Assembly (NCBI GenBank): GCA_001443545.1 | Contig: LMAD01000042.1 | Location: forward strand, 1 to 12,602 | Direction of reading: 5' to 3' | Source of the DNA: Acidimicrobiaceae bacterium RAAP-2 | Lineage (GTDB): Bacteria > Actinomycetota > Acidimicrobiia > Acidimicrobiales > RAAP-2 | Length of the DNA: 12,602 nt | Shown: positions 6,102 to 12,478 of the stretch, piece after piece | Layout of the letters: each line of letters begins with the position of its first letter | Position numbering within the stretch: the first letter of the stretch is position 1 | Notes under the pieces: generated by a model | Seen by the model: only the letters and a program-made list of their open reading frames with translations | The model's database searches: none | What the model was told of the DNA's origin: nothing | Program-made: the position numbers and the translations under genes

Positions 6102-7691
6102 CTAGTGCGTACGGGGGATCGACTGGGCGAAGGCAAAGTGGTTCTCGGGGTCGTACTTCGTCTTGACGACCTTCAGGCGTTCGAGGTTCGACCCGTAGTA
6201 CGCCTCGGCCCAGTCGGCGAGCGTCGGGTCGATGTAGTTCTGGTAGGCCCCGGTCGTGGGATCGAAGACGTCCCTGCCCAACCAGGTCAGCCACTGCGCG
6301 CCCGCGGCGATCTCGGATGGCGGCGTCGCGCTCGACCACGAGTACGTGGCCTGGACGCCAGCCAGCTTGTCGCGGTGCACGAAGGCGGTCGCGTCCGTGG
6401 CCACTCGATTGATGGCCCCGCCGTAGGCGTCAAAGGCCAGACCCCCACCGATGGTCGGGGCCTCTGCGTGCAGGCGCTCGACCGCGGCGACGACGAGCGA
6501 GACGCGCGCGCTCGTCAGGGGACCGTCGACGTAGCTGGACTTCGCCGAATAGGCCGAGCGGCCGAGCGTGCCGGCGGGGTTCTGGGTGGTCAGATGACAG
6601 GCGGCGACCGTCAGTCCGGCGCAGCCGGCCTCGATCTCCATCGCCGTCACGTACTCCCGCGCGCCGACGAAGCGGTAGGTCGGAGTCGAGCCGACGCCGC
6701 GTTCGAGCGTTGCCAGCAGGCCGGTGAGGGCCGAGGACGGCCCGCAGTACACGCCGCCGACCTGGGCCAGGTAGCCGTAGTCCCCCTGGGTGAACAGCTG
6801 ACAGTTCGACCAGAGCTCGTCGGGCGCCGTCAGGCTCCAGTGCTGCCAGGCCTCGAACATCGTGGCCGCCGCCGGCCACGGGTACTGCAACGTGAAGAGC
6901 GTGACCTCGGGCATCGGGTGCACGGTGAACTCCAAGGACGTGGCGACGCCGAAGTTGCCCCCGCCACCGCCTCGCGACGCCCACAGCAGGTCGGCGTGGT
7001 CGGTGGCGCTGGCGCTCACCTGGCGCGCGTCGGCCGTGACGAGTTCGAGCGAGCGCAGGTTGTCCGAGGTGAGGCCGTACTTGCGCCCGAAGACCCCGAT
7101 GCCGCCGCCCAACGTGATCCCGGCGATGCCGACCGTGGGACACGAGCCACTCGGCAGGAGGCGTCGATGGGCCCCGAGGGCGTTGTAGACGTCGATCAGC
7201 TTCGCCCCGGCGCCCACGGTGGCGGTGTTGGCGCGCTCGTCGACCGTGATCGACGAGAGCCGGCTCACGTCGATCACGAGCCCCGGACTGCTCGAGTAGC
7301 CACCGTAACTGTGTCCGCCCGACCGTGCGGCGAACGCCGTCTCGTGGGCGGTCGCGAAGTCCACGCACCGTGCGACGTCGTCGGCGCTGGCGCAGTAGGC
7401 GATGGCCTGGGGGTGGAGACCGACGAACTTCGAGTTATAGAGCAGGGCGTCAGCGGTGTAGGCGCCGTCGGTGGGCAGGATCAGCGAGCCGGCCAGTGAC
7501 CCAGCCAGCGTCGCCCAGTCCGACGACGTCGGAGGACCGAGCGTGGTCGTCGTCGTGGTCGGTACCGGCGTCGCGGGGTGGTGATGGTCGGCCACCGCGA
7601 TGGTGACCACGGCGGCGCCGGCGAGTACCGAGCCCACCTGGAGGCTGCGACGCAGGAACGCGCGTCGGTCGATGGGCGATGACGGTTCCAC
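6102..7691 (-). CDS. Tat-exported FAD-linked oxidoreductase, berberine bridge enzyme type
   Basis: This 529-residue flavoprotein belongs to the FAD-binding (PCMH-type) oxidoreductases with a C-terminal BBE domain. A Tat signal starts it: DRRAFLRR (8-15), a hydrophobic stretch (16-34) and a likely cut after AVA (32-34), then a Pro/Thr-rich linker with six threonines. The FAD domain has RSGGHSYGG (123-131), where His127 is the expected 8-alpha-linked residue, and GSCPTVGIAGITLGGG (182-197), where Cys184 matches the cysteine that makes the second flavin bond in bicovalent members. RGGGGGNFGV (240-249) follows, and the BBE domain closes with YQNYID (483-488) and KYDPENHFAFAQSIP. Such enzymes oxidise sugars, alcohols or secondary metabolites; the substrate cannot be told. 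GTG 7691 is supported by a TAGCGT box six bases upstream and by the complete Tat signal. It appears to be a single-gene unit. Confidence 0.93.
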   Translation of the reverse strand: MEPSSPIDRRAFLRRSLQVGSVLAGAAVVTIAVADHHHPATPVPTTTTTTLGPPTSSDWATLAGSLAGSLILPTDGAYTADALLYNSKFVGLHPQAIAYCASADDVARCVDFATAHETAFAARSGGHSYGGYSSSPGLVIDVSRLSSITVDERANTATVGAGAKLIDVYNALGAHRRLLPSGSCPTVGIAGITLGGGIGVFGRKYGLTSDNLRSLELVTADARQVSASATDHADLLWASRGGGGGNFGVATSLEFTVHPMPEVTLFTLQYPWPAAATMFEAWQHWSLTAPDELWSNCQLFTQGDYGYLAQVGGVYCGPSSALTGLLATLERGVGSTPTYRFVGAREYVTAMEIEAGCAGLTVAACHLTTQNPAGTLGRSAYSAKSSYVDGPLTSARVSLVVAAVERLHAEAPTIGGGLAFDAYGGAINRVATDATAFVHRDKLAGVQATYSWSSATPPSEIAAGAQWLTWLGRDVFDPTTGAYQNYIDPTLADWAEAYYGSNLERLKVVKTKYDPENHFAFAQSIPRTH

Positions 7692-7703
7692 GCCCTGACG
7701 CTA
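7689..7703 (-). promoter_or_regulatory. Leaderless promoter of the flavoprotein gene
   Basis: On the minus strand TAGCGT (7703-7698) is followed by CAGGGC and then the GTG start at 7691-7689. This is the same six-base gap as before icd and the ASCH gene. There is no ribosome binding site and no consensus -35 box. Confidence 0.6.
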
Positions 7704-7717
7704 TCGAGGATGGTCCA

Positions 7718-7742
7718 CGTCGGGCGAGCGGCGTCGGGCGAG
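7718..7742. repeat. 11-base direct repeat upstream of the flavoprotein promoter
   Basis: CGTCGGGCGAG occurs at 7718-7728 and again at 7732-7742, a period of 14 bases. Relative to the predicted minus-strand start at 7691 the copies lie at about -27 to -37 and -41 to -51, where an activator or a repressor could bind. The 70-base gap between the two minus-strand genes contains nothing else I can name and no good terminator. Confidence 0.4.
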
Positions 7743-7761
7743 GCCGCGGGTTGGGAATCGC

Positions 7762-8529
7762 CTAGTTCTCGAGGAGGCGGCGCGCGCCCTCGGCGGCCAG
7801 GTAGAAGAGCAGTTCACGAACTTCACTCGCGCGCAGCCACGAGCGGTGGTCCCACGCCCCGACGAGGGAGTCGCCCGCGTAGAGCAGCTGGGCGAAGCGC
7901 ACATTTCGGTAGCGCGCGACCGCGATGAAGGCCGCCGACTCCATGTCGACCATCGAGCAGCCTTCGCCGACGCGCCGCTCGACGCGGCTGCGCGCCTCAC
8001 GAAAGATGGCGTCGGTCGTCCAGGTCCGGCCGACTCGGTGCGCGACGTCGTGGGCGTTCAGCACCGCGACGAGGGTGTCGACGCCGTCGGCGTCGGCCTC
8101 GATGACCCGCGAGGGTGGGGCGTAGTGGAAGCTGGTGCCCTCGTCGCGCAGGGCCGAGTCCACGACCATGACGTGACCGAGCGAGAGGTCCTCGAGCAAC
8201 GCCCCGGCGCCACCACAGGCGACGACCGAGGTCATGCCGAGGGCGACGAGTTCCTCGACGATGGCGGCCGCCAGGGGCCCGCCCATCCCCGGGTGCACGA
8301 CCGCGACGGGACCGCTCGGGGTGACGAGCTCGTAGACCGGGTTGGTGCCCAACTCACTGCGCAGGGAGTAGAGCGGGGTGAGGACCCCCTCGTCGGCGAG
8401 GCGGGTGAGGAGATCGTTGAAGAAGCAGAGCACCACGGCGGGGTGCACCCGGGGACGACGGTGGATCATGGCGGCTTCGAGCACGCCGGGTTCGGCGAGG
8501 TCGTCCTCGGTGAGCGCGAGGTCGATCAC
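7762..8529 (-). CDS. Nucleoside phosphorylase, uridine phosphorylase-like
   Basis: This 255-residue cytosolic enzyme belongs to the PNP/UDP phosphorylase family, which splits nucleosides with phosphate to base plus ribose-1-phosphate. Visible are CFFNDLL (35-41), the phosphate-site segment HPGMGGPLAA (79-88), CGGAGAL (105-111), RDEGTSFHY (128-136), WTTDAIFRE (170-178) and VDMESAA (194-200), whose Met-Glu pair contacts ribose in relatives. The layout is nearest uridine phosphorylase, but base specificity is not certain; 5'-methylthioadenosine or purine nucleosides remain possible. GTG 8529 overlaps the stop of the SCP2-like gene (GTGA). A start at Met21 would lose the N-terminal segment usual in relatives and is less likely. 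It is the last gene of the sdh operon. The link between nucleoside salvage and succinate oxidation is not obvious and may only be transcriptional. Confidence 0.88.
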   Translation of the reverse strand: MIDLALTEDDLAEPGVLEAAMIHRRPRVHPAVVLCFFNDLLTRLADEGVLTPLYSLRSELGTNPVYELVTPSGPVAVVHPGMGGPLAAAIVEELVALGMTSVVACGGAGALLEDLSLGHVMVVDSALRDEGTSFHYAPPSRVIEADADGVDTLVAVLNAHDVAHRVGRTWTTDAIFREARSRVERRVGEGCSMVDMESAAFIAVARYRNVRFAQLLYAGDSLVGAWDHRSWLRASEVRELLFYLAAEGARRLLEN

Positions 8530-8894
8530 GCCGAGGGCCCGTGGGCGACCAGGAGCCAGTCGAGCAGGGCGACGACGGCGTTCACGTCGCCGCGGACCTT
8601 GACGCGACCCTCTCGCAGGGCCGTGGCGCTGTCGAGGTCGCCGCGGTGCAGGCGCGACGCGTCGTCGAAGTCGAGGCGCACGACGGCGTCAGCGGCGAGG
8701 TGGTCGCCGGCTTCGGCGCTCGCGCCCGCGGGCGCCAGGGTGATCGTGAAGGCGTGGGGCGCCCGGCTCGGCGCGCCGAGCAACTGGATCACGATGCGCT
8801 GGACCGTCCCCTCGGCCAGCGGGACGGGTCCGGCGGCGACGAGGGTCGCGTTCAAGGACGCAACCCACTCGCCGCCGGCGAATTCGTTCACCAC
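8526..8894 (-). CDS. SCP2 sterol-binding-domain-like protein
   Basis: The C-terminal half has the pattern of the SCP2 (sterol carrier) fold: ADAVVRLDFDDASRLHRG (68-85), DLDSATALREGRVKVRGD (86-103), then a final helix. The N-terminus EFAGGEWVASLNATL resembles the first helix of small actinobacterial SCP2 proteins. These bind lipids or other hydrophobic molecules in a tunnel, and the ligand is unknown. The reading frame extends upstream to 8966, but that part lies inside sdhB. I chose GTG 8894, which shares one base with the sdhB stop (TAGTG) and gives 122 residues starting right at the conserved helix; GTG 8891 is equally possible. There is no clear ribosome binding site, so translation is probably coupled to sdhB. 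The stop overlaps the GTG of the phosphorylase gene. The family call is fairly sure, the exact start less so. Confidence 0.78.
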   Translation of the reverse strand: MVNEFAGGEWVASLNATLVAAGPVPLAEGTVQRIVIQLLGAPSRAPHAFTITLAPAGASAEAGDHLAADAVVRLDFDDASRLHRGDLDSATALREGRVKVRGDVNAVVALLDWLLVAHGPSA

Positions 8895-9673
8895 TACGGT
8901 GCGGGCTGGACGCCCGCCTCGGTCGCCGTGCGCTTCGTGCGACGACGGATCTTGCGCCCCAGCCACGCGACCGGGTCGTAGTTGGCGTCCACGACGCGCT
9001 CCTTCAGCGGGATGATCGCGTTATCGGTGATCTTGATGTGCTCGGGGCAGACCTCGGTGCAGCACTTGGTGATGTTGCAGTAGCCGAGTCCCATCTCGTC
9101 GCGCACGTAGTCGCGACGGTCGTTCTGGTCGAGGGGATGCATCTCCAGCTCGGCGTAGCGGATGAAGAATCGCGGACCGGCGTAGTACTGCTTGTTCTCC
9201 TCGTGGTCGCGGATCACGTGGCAGACGTCCTGGCACATGAAGCACTCGATGCACTTGCGGAACTCCTGGCCGCGCTCGACGTCCTCTTGGAACATGCGAT
9301 AGCCGTCCTCGGGCATCGGCGGCGGCAGCAGGGCCGGTACTCGCTCGGCCATCGCGAAGTTGAACGAGACGTCGGTCACCAGGTCGCGGATGATCGGGAA
9401 GGTCTTCATCGGGGTCACCGTGACCGGTCCCTCGGGCAGGTCGTCCATGCGCGTCATGCACATGAGGCGGGGCTTGCCGTTGATCTCGGCCGCGCAGCTG
9501 CCGCACTTGCCGGCCTTGCAGTTCCACCGGCACGCGAGGTCGGGGGCTTCGGTCGCCTGGATGCGATGGATGACGTCGAGCACCACCTCGCCCTCGTTCT
9601 GGGCGACGGTGTAGTCCTCGAAGTCACCACCGCTGGCGTCGCCGCGCCAGACCCGCATCGTCACGTCAGCCAT
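8894..9673 (-). CDS. sdhB: Succinate dehydrogenase iron-sulfur subunit, Sdh1-like
   Basis: SdhB carries electrons from the flavin of SdhA to the membrane subunit. In this 259-residue protein the N-terminal ferredoxin domain has Cys52, Cys57, Cys60 and Cys72 for the [2Fe-2S] cluster, with an extra Cys48. The C-terminal domain has Cys141, Cys144, Cys147 and Cys209 for [4Fe-4S], and Cys151, Cys199 and Cys205 for [3Fe-4S], so all three clusters of a normal enzyme should be present; Cys204 is extra. The block CCTEVCPEHIKITDNAI (204-220) is typical of the mycobacterial Sdh1 type rather than the E. coli type, whose motif around the first cluster also differs (here CRWNCKAGKCGSC). ATG 9673 shares a base with the sdhA stop (TAATG) and is preceded by GAGGAGGGG. 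Its own stop overlaps the next gene by one base. Confidence 0.96.
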   Translation of the reverse strand: MADVTMRVWRGDASGGDFEDYTVAQNEGEVVLDVIHRIQATEAPDLACRWNCKAGKCGSCAAEINGKPRLMCMTRMDDLPEGPVTVTPMKTFPIIRDLVTDVSFNFAMAERVPALLPPPMPEDGYRMFQEDVERGQEFRKCIECFMCQDVCHVIRDHEENKQYYAGPRFFIRYAELEMHPLDQNDRRDYVRDEMGLGYCNITKCCTEVCPEHIKITDNAIIPLKERVVDANYDPVAWLGRKIRRRTKRTATEAGVQPAP

Positions 9674-11490
9674 TACTTCCCCTCCTCGAGCAGTGATTTC
9701 AGTTCATCAGGCATGGTCAGGAGCGGTGAACGCTCCGTGGTGATCTGCCCCTCCCAGGTTCCCCCGGCGATGGTGTGCGCCAGGTTGAAGGTGCCGTACT
9801 CGGCGCTGGCCTTGGGGAAGTCCTCGCGGGTGTGACCACCGCGGGACTCCTTGCGGTCGCGCGCGCCGCGCGACGTGCACTTGGAGACGGTGATCATGCT
9901 CGGCAGGTCGGTCGCGAGGTTCCAGCCGGGGTTGTAGGCCCGCCCGCCCTTGACCGAGATGTTCTTGACCCGTTCGGTGAAGGTCTCGAGCTCGTTGATC
10001 GCGAGCTCGATCTCGTCACCGGTGCGGATGATGCCGACGTTGGCCTGCATCATCTCTTGGAGGTCGCGCTGGATGTCGTAGGGGTTCTCGCCGCCCTCGT
10101 TCTCGAAGGGTGCCAGCGCGCGGGCCACGGCCGTTTCGACCTCACCCCAGTCGAAGCCGCTCGGCCCCGAGCCGCCCTCGACGTAGTCCGAGGCCGCCAT
10201 GCCGGCGCGCCGGCCGAAGACCACGAGGTCCGACAGCGAGTTCCCACCGAGCCGGTTCGCGCCGTGCAAGCCGGCCGCGACCTCGCCGGCGGCGTAGAGC
10301 CCGGCGACCTTGGTGGCCGCGGTGTCCGCATCGACCTTGACGCCGCCCATGATGTAGTGACAGGTCGGGCCGATCTCCATCGCTTCGCGCGTGATGTCGA
10401 CGCCGGCCAGCTCCATGAACTGGTGGTACATCGAGGGCAGGCGCCGACGGATGTACTCGGCCGACCGTCGCGTGCCGATGTCGAGGTAGACGCCGCCGTG
10501 GGGGGTCCCGCGGCCGGCCTTGACCTCGGCGTTGATGGCGCGCGCGACCTCGTCGCGGGGCAGCAGTTCGGGCGGACGTCGGCCGGCGGAGTGGTCCTCG
10601 TACCAGCGGTCGCCCTCCTCCTCGGACTCGGCCGTCTCGGCGCGGAACATGTCGGCGACGTAGTTGAACATGAAGCGTTCGCCCTCGGAGTTACGAAGCA
10701 CTCCGCCGTCGCCGCGCACCCCTTCAGTGACCAGCAGGCCGCGCACGCTGAGTGGCCAGACCATGCCGGTCGGGTGGAACTGGATGCACTCCATGTCGAT
10801 GAGCTCGGCCCCGGCCCACAGCGCCATCGCGTGGCCGTCGCCGGTGCTCTCCCAGGAGTTCGAGGTGAACTTCCACGACTTGCCGACGCCCCCACTGGCG
10901 AGGATGACCGACTTCGCGGCGAAGGTCACGAACTCGCCGGTCGGACGCCAGTACGCCACGGCGCCAGCGACCCGGCCCGACTCGTCGTGGACGAGTTGGA
11001 GGACCTTGCACTCCATGAACACGTCGGTGCCCATCGAGACGACCTTCTGCTGGAGCGTACGGATCAACTCGAGTCCGGTGCGGTCACCCACGTGCGCCAG
11101 GCGCGCGTAGCGGTGGCCACCGAAGTCGCGCTGGAGGATCTTGCCGTCCTTGGTGCGGTCGAAGAGCGCCCCCCACTGTTCGAGCTCGCGGACCCGGTCG
11201 GGGGACTCCTTGGCGTGCAGCTCGGCCATGCGGTAGTTGTTGAGCATCTTGCCGCCGCGCATCGTGTCGCGGAAGTGGACGCGCCAGTTGTCCTCGGACG
11301 AGACGTTGCCCATGGCCGCGGCCATGCCCCCTTCGGCCATGACCGTGTGGGCCTTGCCGAGGAGGGACTTGGTCACGATGCCGACGGAGAGTCCGCGTTG
11401 CTTGGCCTCGATGGCGGCGCGCAGTCCCGCGCCGCCGGCGCCGATGATGAGTACGTCGTACTCGTGGTGTTCGTAGGGAGACGTGGTCAC
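9673..11490 (-). CDS. sdhA: Succinate dehydrogenase flavoprotein subunit
   Basis: SdhA oxidises succinate to fumarate on the cytoplasmic face of the membrane. The 605-residue protein starts with the FAD-binding GAGGAGLRAA (17-26). His48 in KAHTVMAEGG is at the position of covalent FAD attachment. Dicarboxylate-site residues are His239 (FHPTG), Thr255 and Glu256 (TEGVRG), Arg312 (LLPRDEV, the catalytic Arg position), His378 (GPTCHYIMGG) and Arg413 (GANRLGGNSLSD). All known active-site residues are present, so it should be functional. The same fold also serves fumarate reductase, so direction rests on context. GTG 11490 is preceded by AAAGGA, which overlaps the sdhC stop, with a seven-base gap. 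The stop TAA overlaps the sdhB ATG. A long open frame on the opposite strand is a by-product of the GC bias. Confidence 0.97.
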   Translation of the reverse strand: MTTSPYEHHEYDVLIIGAGGAGLRAAIEAKQRGLSVGIVTKSLLGKAHTVMAEGGMAAAMGNVSSEDNWRVHFRDTMRGGKMLNNYRMAELHAKESPDRVRELEQWGALFDRTKDGKILQRDFGGHRYARLAHVGDRTGLELIRTLQQKVVSMGTDVFMECKVLQLVHDESGRVAGAVAYWRPTGEFVTFAAKSVILASGGVGKSWKFTSNSWESTGDGHAMALWAGAELIDMECIQFHPTGMVWPLSVRGLLVTEGVRGDGGVLRNSEGERFMFNYVADMFRAETAESEEEGDRWYEDHSAGRRPPELLPRDEVARAINAEVKAGRGTPHGGVYLDIGTRRSAEYIRRRLPSMYHQFMELAGVDITREAMEIGPTCHYIMGGVKVDADTAATKVAGLYAAGEVAAGLHGANRLGGNSLSDLVVFGRRAGMAASDYVEGGSGPSGFDWGEVETAVARALAPFENEGGENPYDIQRDLQEMMQANVGIIRTGDEIELAINELETFTERVKNISVKGGRAYNPGWNLATDLPSMITVSKCTSRGARDRKESRGGHTREDFPKASAEYGTFNLAHTIAGGTWEGQITTERSPLLTMPDELKSLLEEGK

Positions 11491-11500
11491 GGTCGGTCCT

Positions 11501-12316
11501 TTAGAAGAGTTTGTAGTCGGTGAGAACGCCCGATGCGACCAGACGCACGTAGACGTCGGTGAGGGCGACGAAGATGAGTGAGGCCCACGCGAAGTTCATG
11601 TGCTTGGCGTTGAGCGGGGTGAGGAACTTCCAGATCTTGTAGCGGGTCTTGTGCTCGGAGAAGGTCTTCACGCCACCGCCGCAGAGGTGGCGACAGGCGT
11701 GGCAGCTGAGCGAGTAGGCCCAGAGCAGTGCGGCGTTCACGAGCAGCACGACGGTCCCGACGGTGACCCCCCAGCCCAAGCCGGGCTGACGGAAGGCGCG
11801 GATCGCGTCGTAGGTCAAGAGCACGTTGAAGACCAGGCCGGCGTAGAAGAAGTAGCGGTGCGCGTTGTGCATGATGAGGGGGAACTTCGTCTCACCGGAG
11901 TACGAGCCGTGGCCGTCGGCGACCGCGCAGGCCGGTGGCGACCACCAGAAGGCGCGGTAGTAGCTGCGTCGGTAGTAGTAGCAGGTCAGTCGAAAGCCGA
12001 GGGGGAAGATGAGGATCAGCAGCGCGGGCGACCACCCCCACCCGTGGATCGCGAAGCCCGAACCCGAACCGGGCACGCAGGTGTTGCCCAGGCACGGCGA
12101 GTAGAAGGGGCTGATCAGGTCGCGGTGGGCGGCCGCGCCGACGTAGTAGTTCTGGTTCTGGAAGGCGGCCCACGTCGAGTACACGACGAAGGACGTGAGA
12201 ATCGACACGGTGACCACCGGCTGAAGCCACCAGCGGTCCTTTCGCAGGGTCGGGACGTCGGGTCCGCCGCGCACACCGCCCAGTTCAACCTTCGTCGCAC
12301 TTTCTATGGCTGCCAC
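11501..12316 (-). CDS. sdhC: Succinate dehydrogenase membrane anchor, mycobacterial Sdh1 type
   Basis: This 271-residue membrane protein anchors SdhAB and passes electrons to quinone. Hydrophobic segments at about 33-52, 94-115, 150-170, 183-204 and 240-262 suggest five membrane helices. A single large anchor instead of separate sdhC and sdhD, with this length and position before sdhA, matches mycobacterial Sdh1 (Rv0249c type, about 270 residues). Possible metal ligands cluster in it: SCHACRHLC (204-212), CAVADGHG (130-137), His150 and His153 in MHNAHRYFF, and Cys75 and Cys80. From memory, structural work on mycobacterial Sdh1 found a Rieske-type cluster in the membrane subunit, and some of these residues may hold it; I cannot assign which. 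GTG 12316 has GAGGAG five bases upstream. No sdhD-like gene follows. Confidence 0.9.
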   Translation of the reverse strand: MAAIESATKVELGGVRGGPDVPTLRKDRWWLQPVVTVSILTSFVVYSTWAAFQNQNYYVGAAAHRDLISPFYSPCLGNTCVPGSGSGFAIHGWGWSPALLILIFPLGFRLTCYYYRRSYYRAFWWSPPACAVADGHGSYSGETKFPLIMHNAHRYFFYAGLVFNVLLTYDAIRAFRQPGLGWGVTVGTVVLLVNAALLWAYSLSCHACRHLCGGGVKTFSEHKTRYKIWKFLTPLNAKHMNFAWASLIFVALTDVYVRLVASGVLTDYKLF

Positions 12317-12339
12317 CGGGTCTCCTCGCTCTCATCGTC

Positions 12340-12355
12340 GCGAGCAACGGCTCGC
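12340..12355. repeat. Small hairpin in the sdhC leader
   Basis: GCGAGC-AACG-GCTCGC is a perfect 6-base stem with a 4-base loop. It sits between the predicted sdh transcription start (near 12366) and the sdhC ribosome binding site (12321-12326), so it would form in the roughly 50-base leader. It may influence mRNA stability or translation; no riboswitch type is recognisable. Confidence 0.4.
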
Positions 12356-12372
12356 CTGCCACAACGTCCCCC

Positions 12373-12401
12373 ATTGTAGGCACGGCGCTTGAGCAGGTCC
12401 G
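12373..12401 (-). promoter_or_regulatory. Predicted promoter of the sdhCAB operon
   Basis: On the minus strand TACAAT (12378-12373) is a near-consensus -10 box. Seventeen bases upstream lies CGGACC (12401-12396), a weak -35 match sharing only GAC. Transcription would start near 12366, giving a leader of about 50 bases with a proper ribosome binding site, unlike the leaderless genes elsewhere in the window. The -35 position falls in one arm of the long palindrome. Confidence 0.55.
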
Positions 12402-12436
12402 GTCCCGACCACGACAATCGTGATCGGGACCGGACC
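12396..12436. repeat. 41-base near-palindrome between the transposase and sdhC
   Basis: The outer arms 12396-12408 and 12424-12436 (GGTCCGGTCCCGA and its complement) pair perfectly over 13 bases. After one C/A mismatch a further 5-base stem, CACGA (12410-12414) and TCGTG (12418-12422), closes on the loop CAA. In all 18 of 19 positions pair. It begins 42 bases after the transposase stop, so it may be that gene's terminator, a structure at the end of the insertion sequence, or an operator for sdh, whose -35 position it covers. No T-run follows on either strand. The remaining bases 12437-12478 show nothing I can name. Confidence 0.6.
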
Positions 12437-12478
12437 GTGAAGTGGCTCAACCTCGGCGGTGTCGATCCTCGTTAGGGC

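Noticed and set aside
6105..7499. A 464-codon plus-strand frame across the flavoprotein gene
   Set aside because: The minus-strand frame carries a Tat signal, FAD motifs and a BBE domain. The plus-strand frame is low in complexity and lacks any known motif.
7501..7580. Threonine repeat in the flavoprotein as a microsatellite or phase-variable tract
   Set aside because: The codons encode a short Thr/Pro linker after the signal peptide, common in exported proteins. The run is short and in frame.
8895..8966. An upstream extension of the SCP2-like gene
   Set aside because: These 24 codons lie inside the 3' end of sdhB and encode a polar stretch without family similarity. GTG 8894 begins right at the conserved first helix.
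9775..11523. A 582-codon open frame on the plus strand across sdhA
   Set aside because: It is antisense to a protein with every SdhA active-site residue. Its product is rich in Gly, Ala, Arg, Val and Asp with no recognisable domain, as expected from the opposite strand of GC-rich coding DNA.
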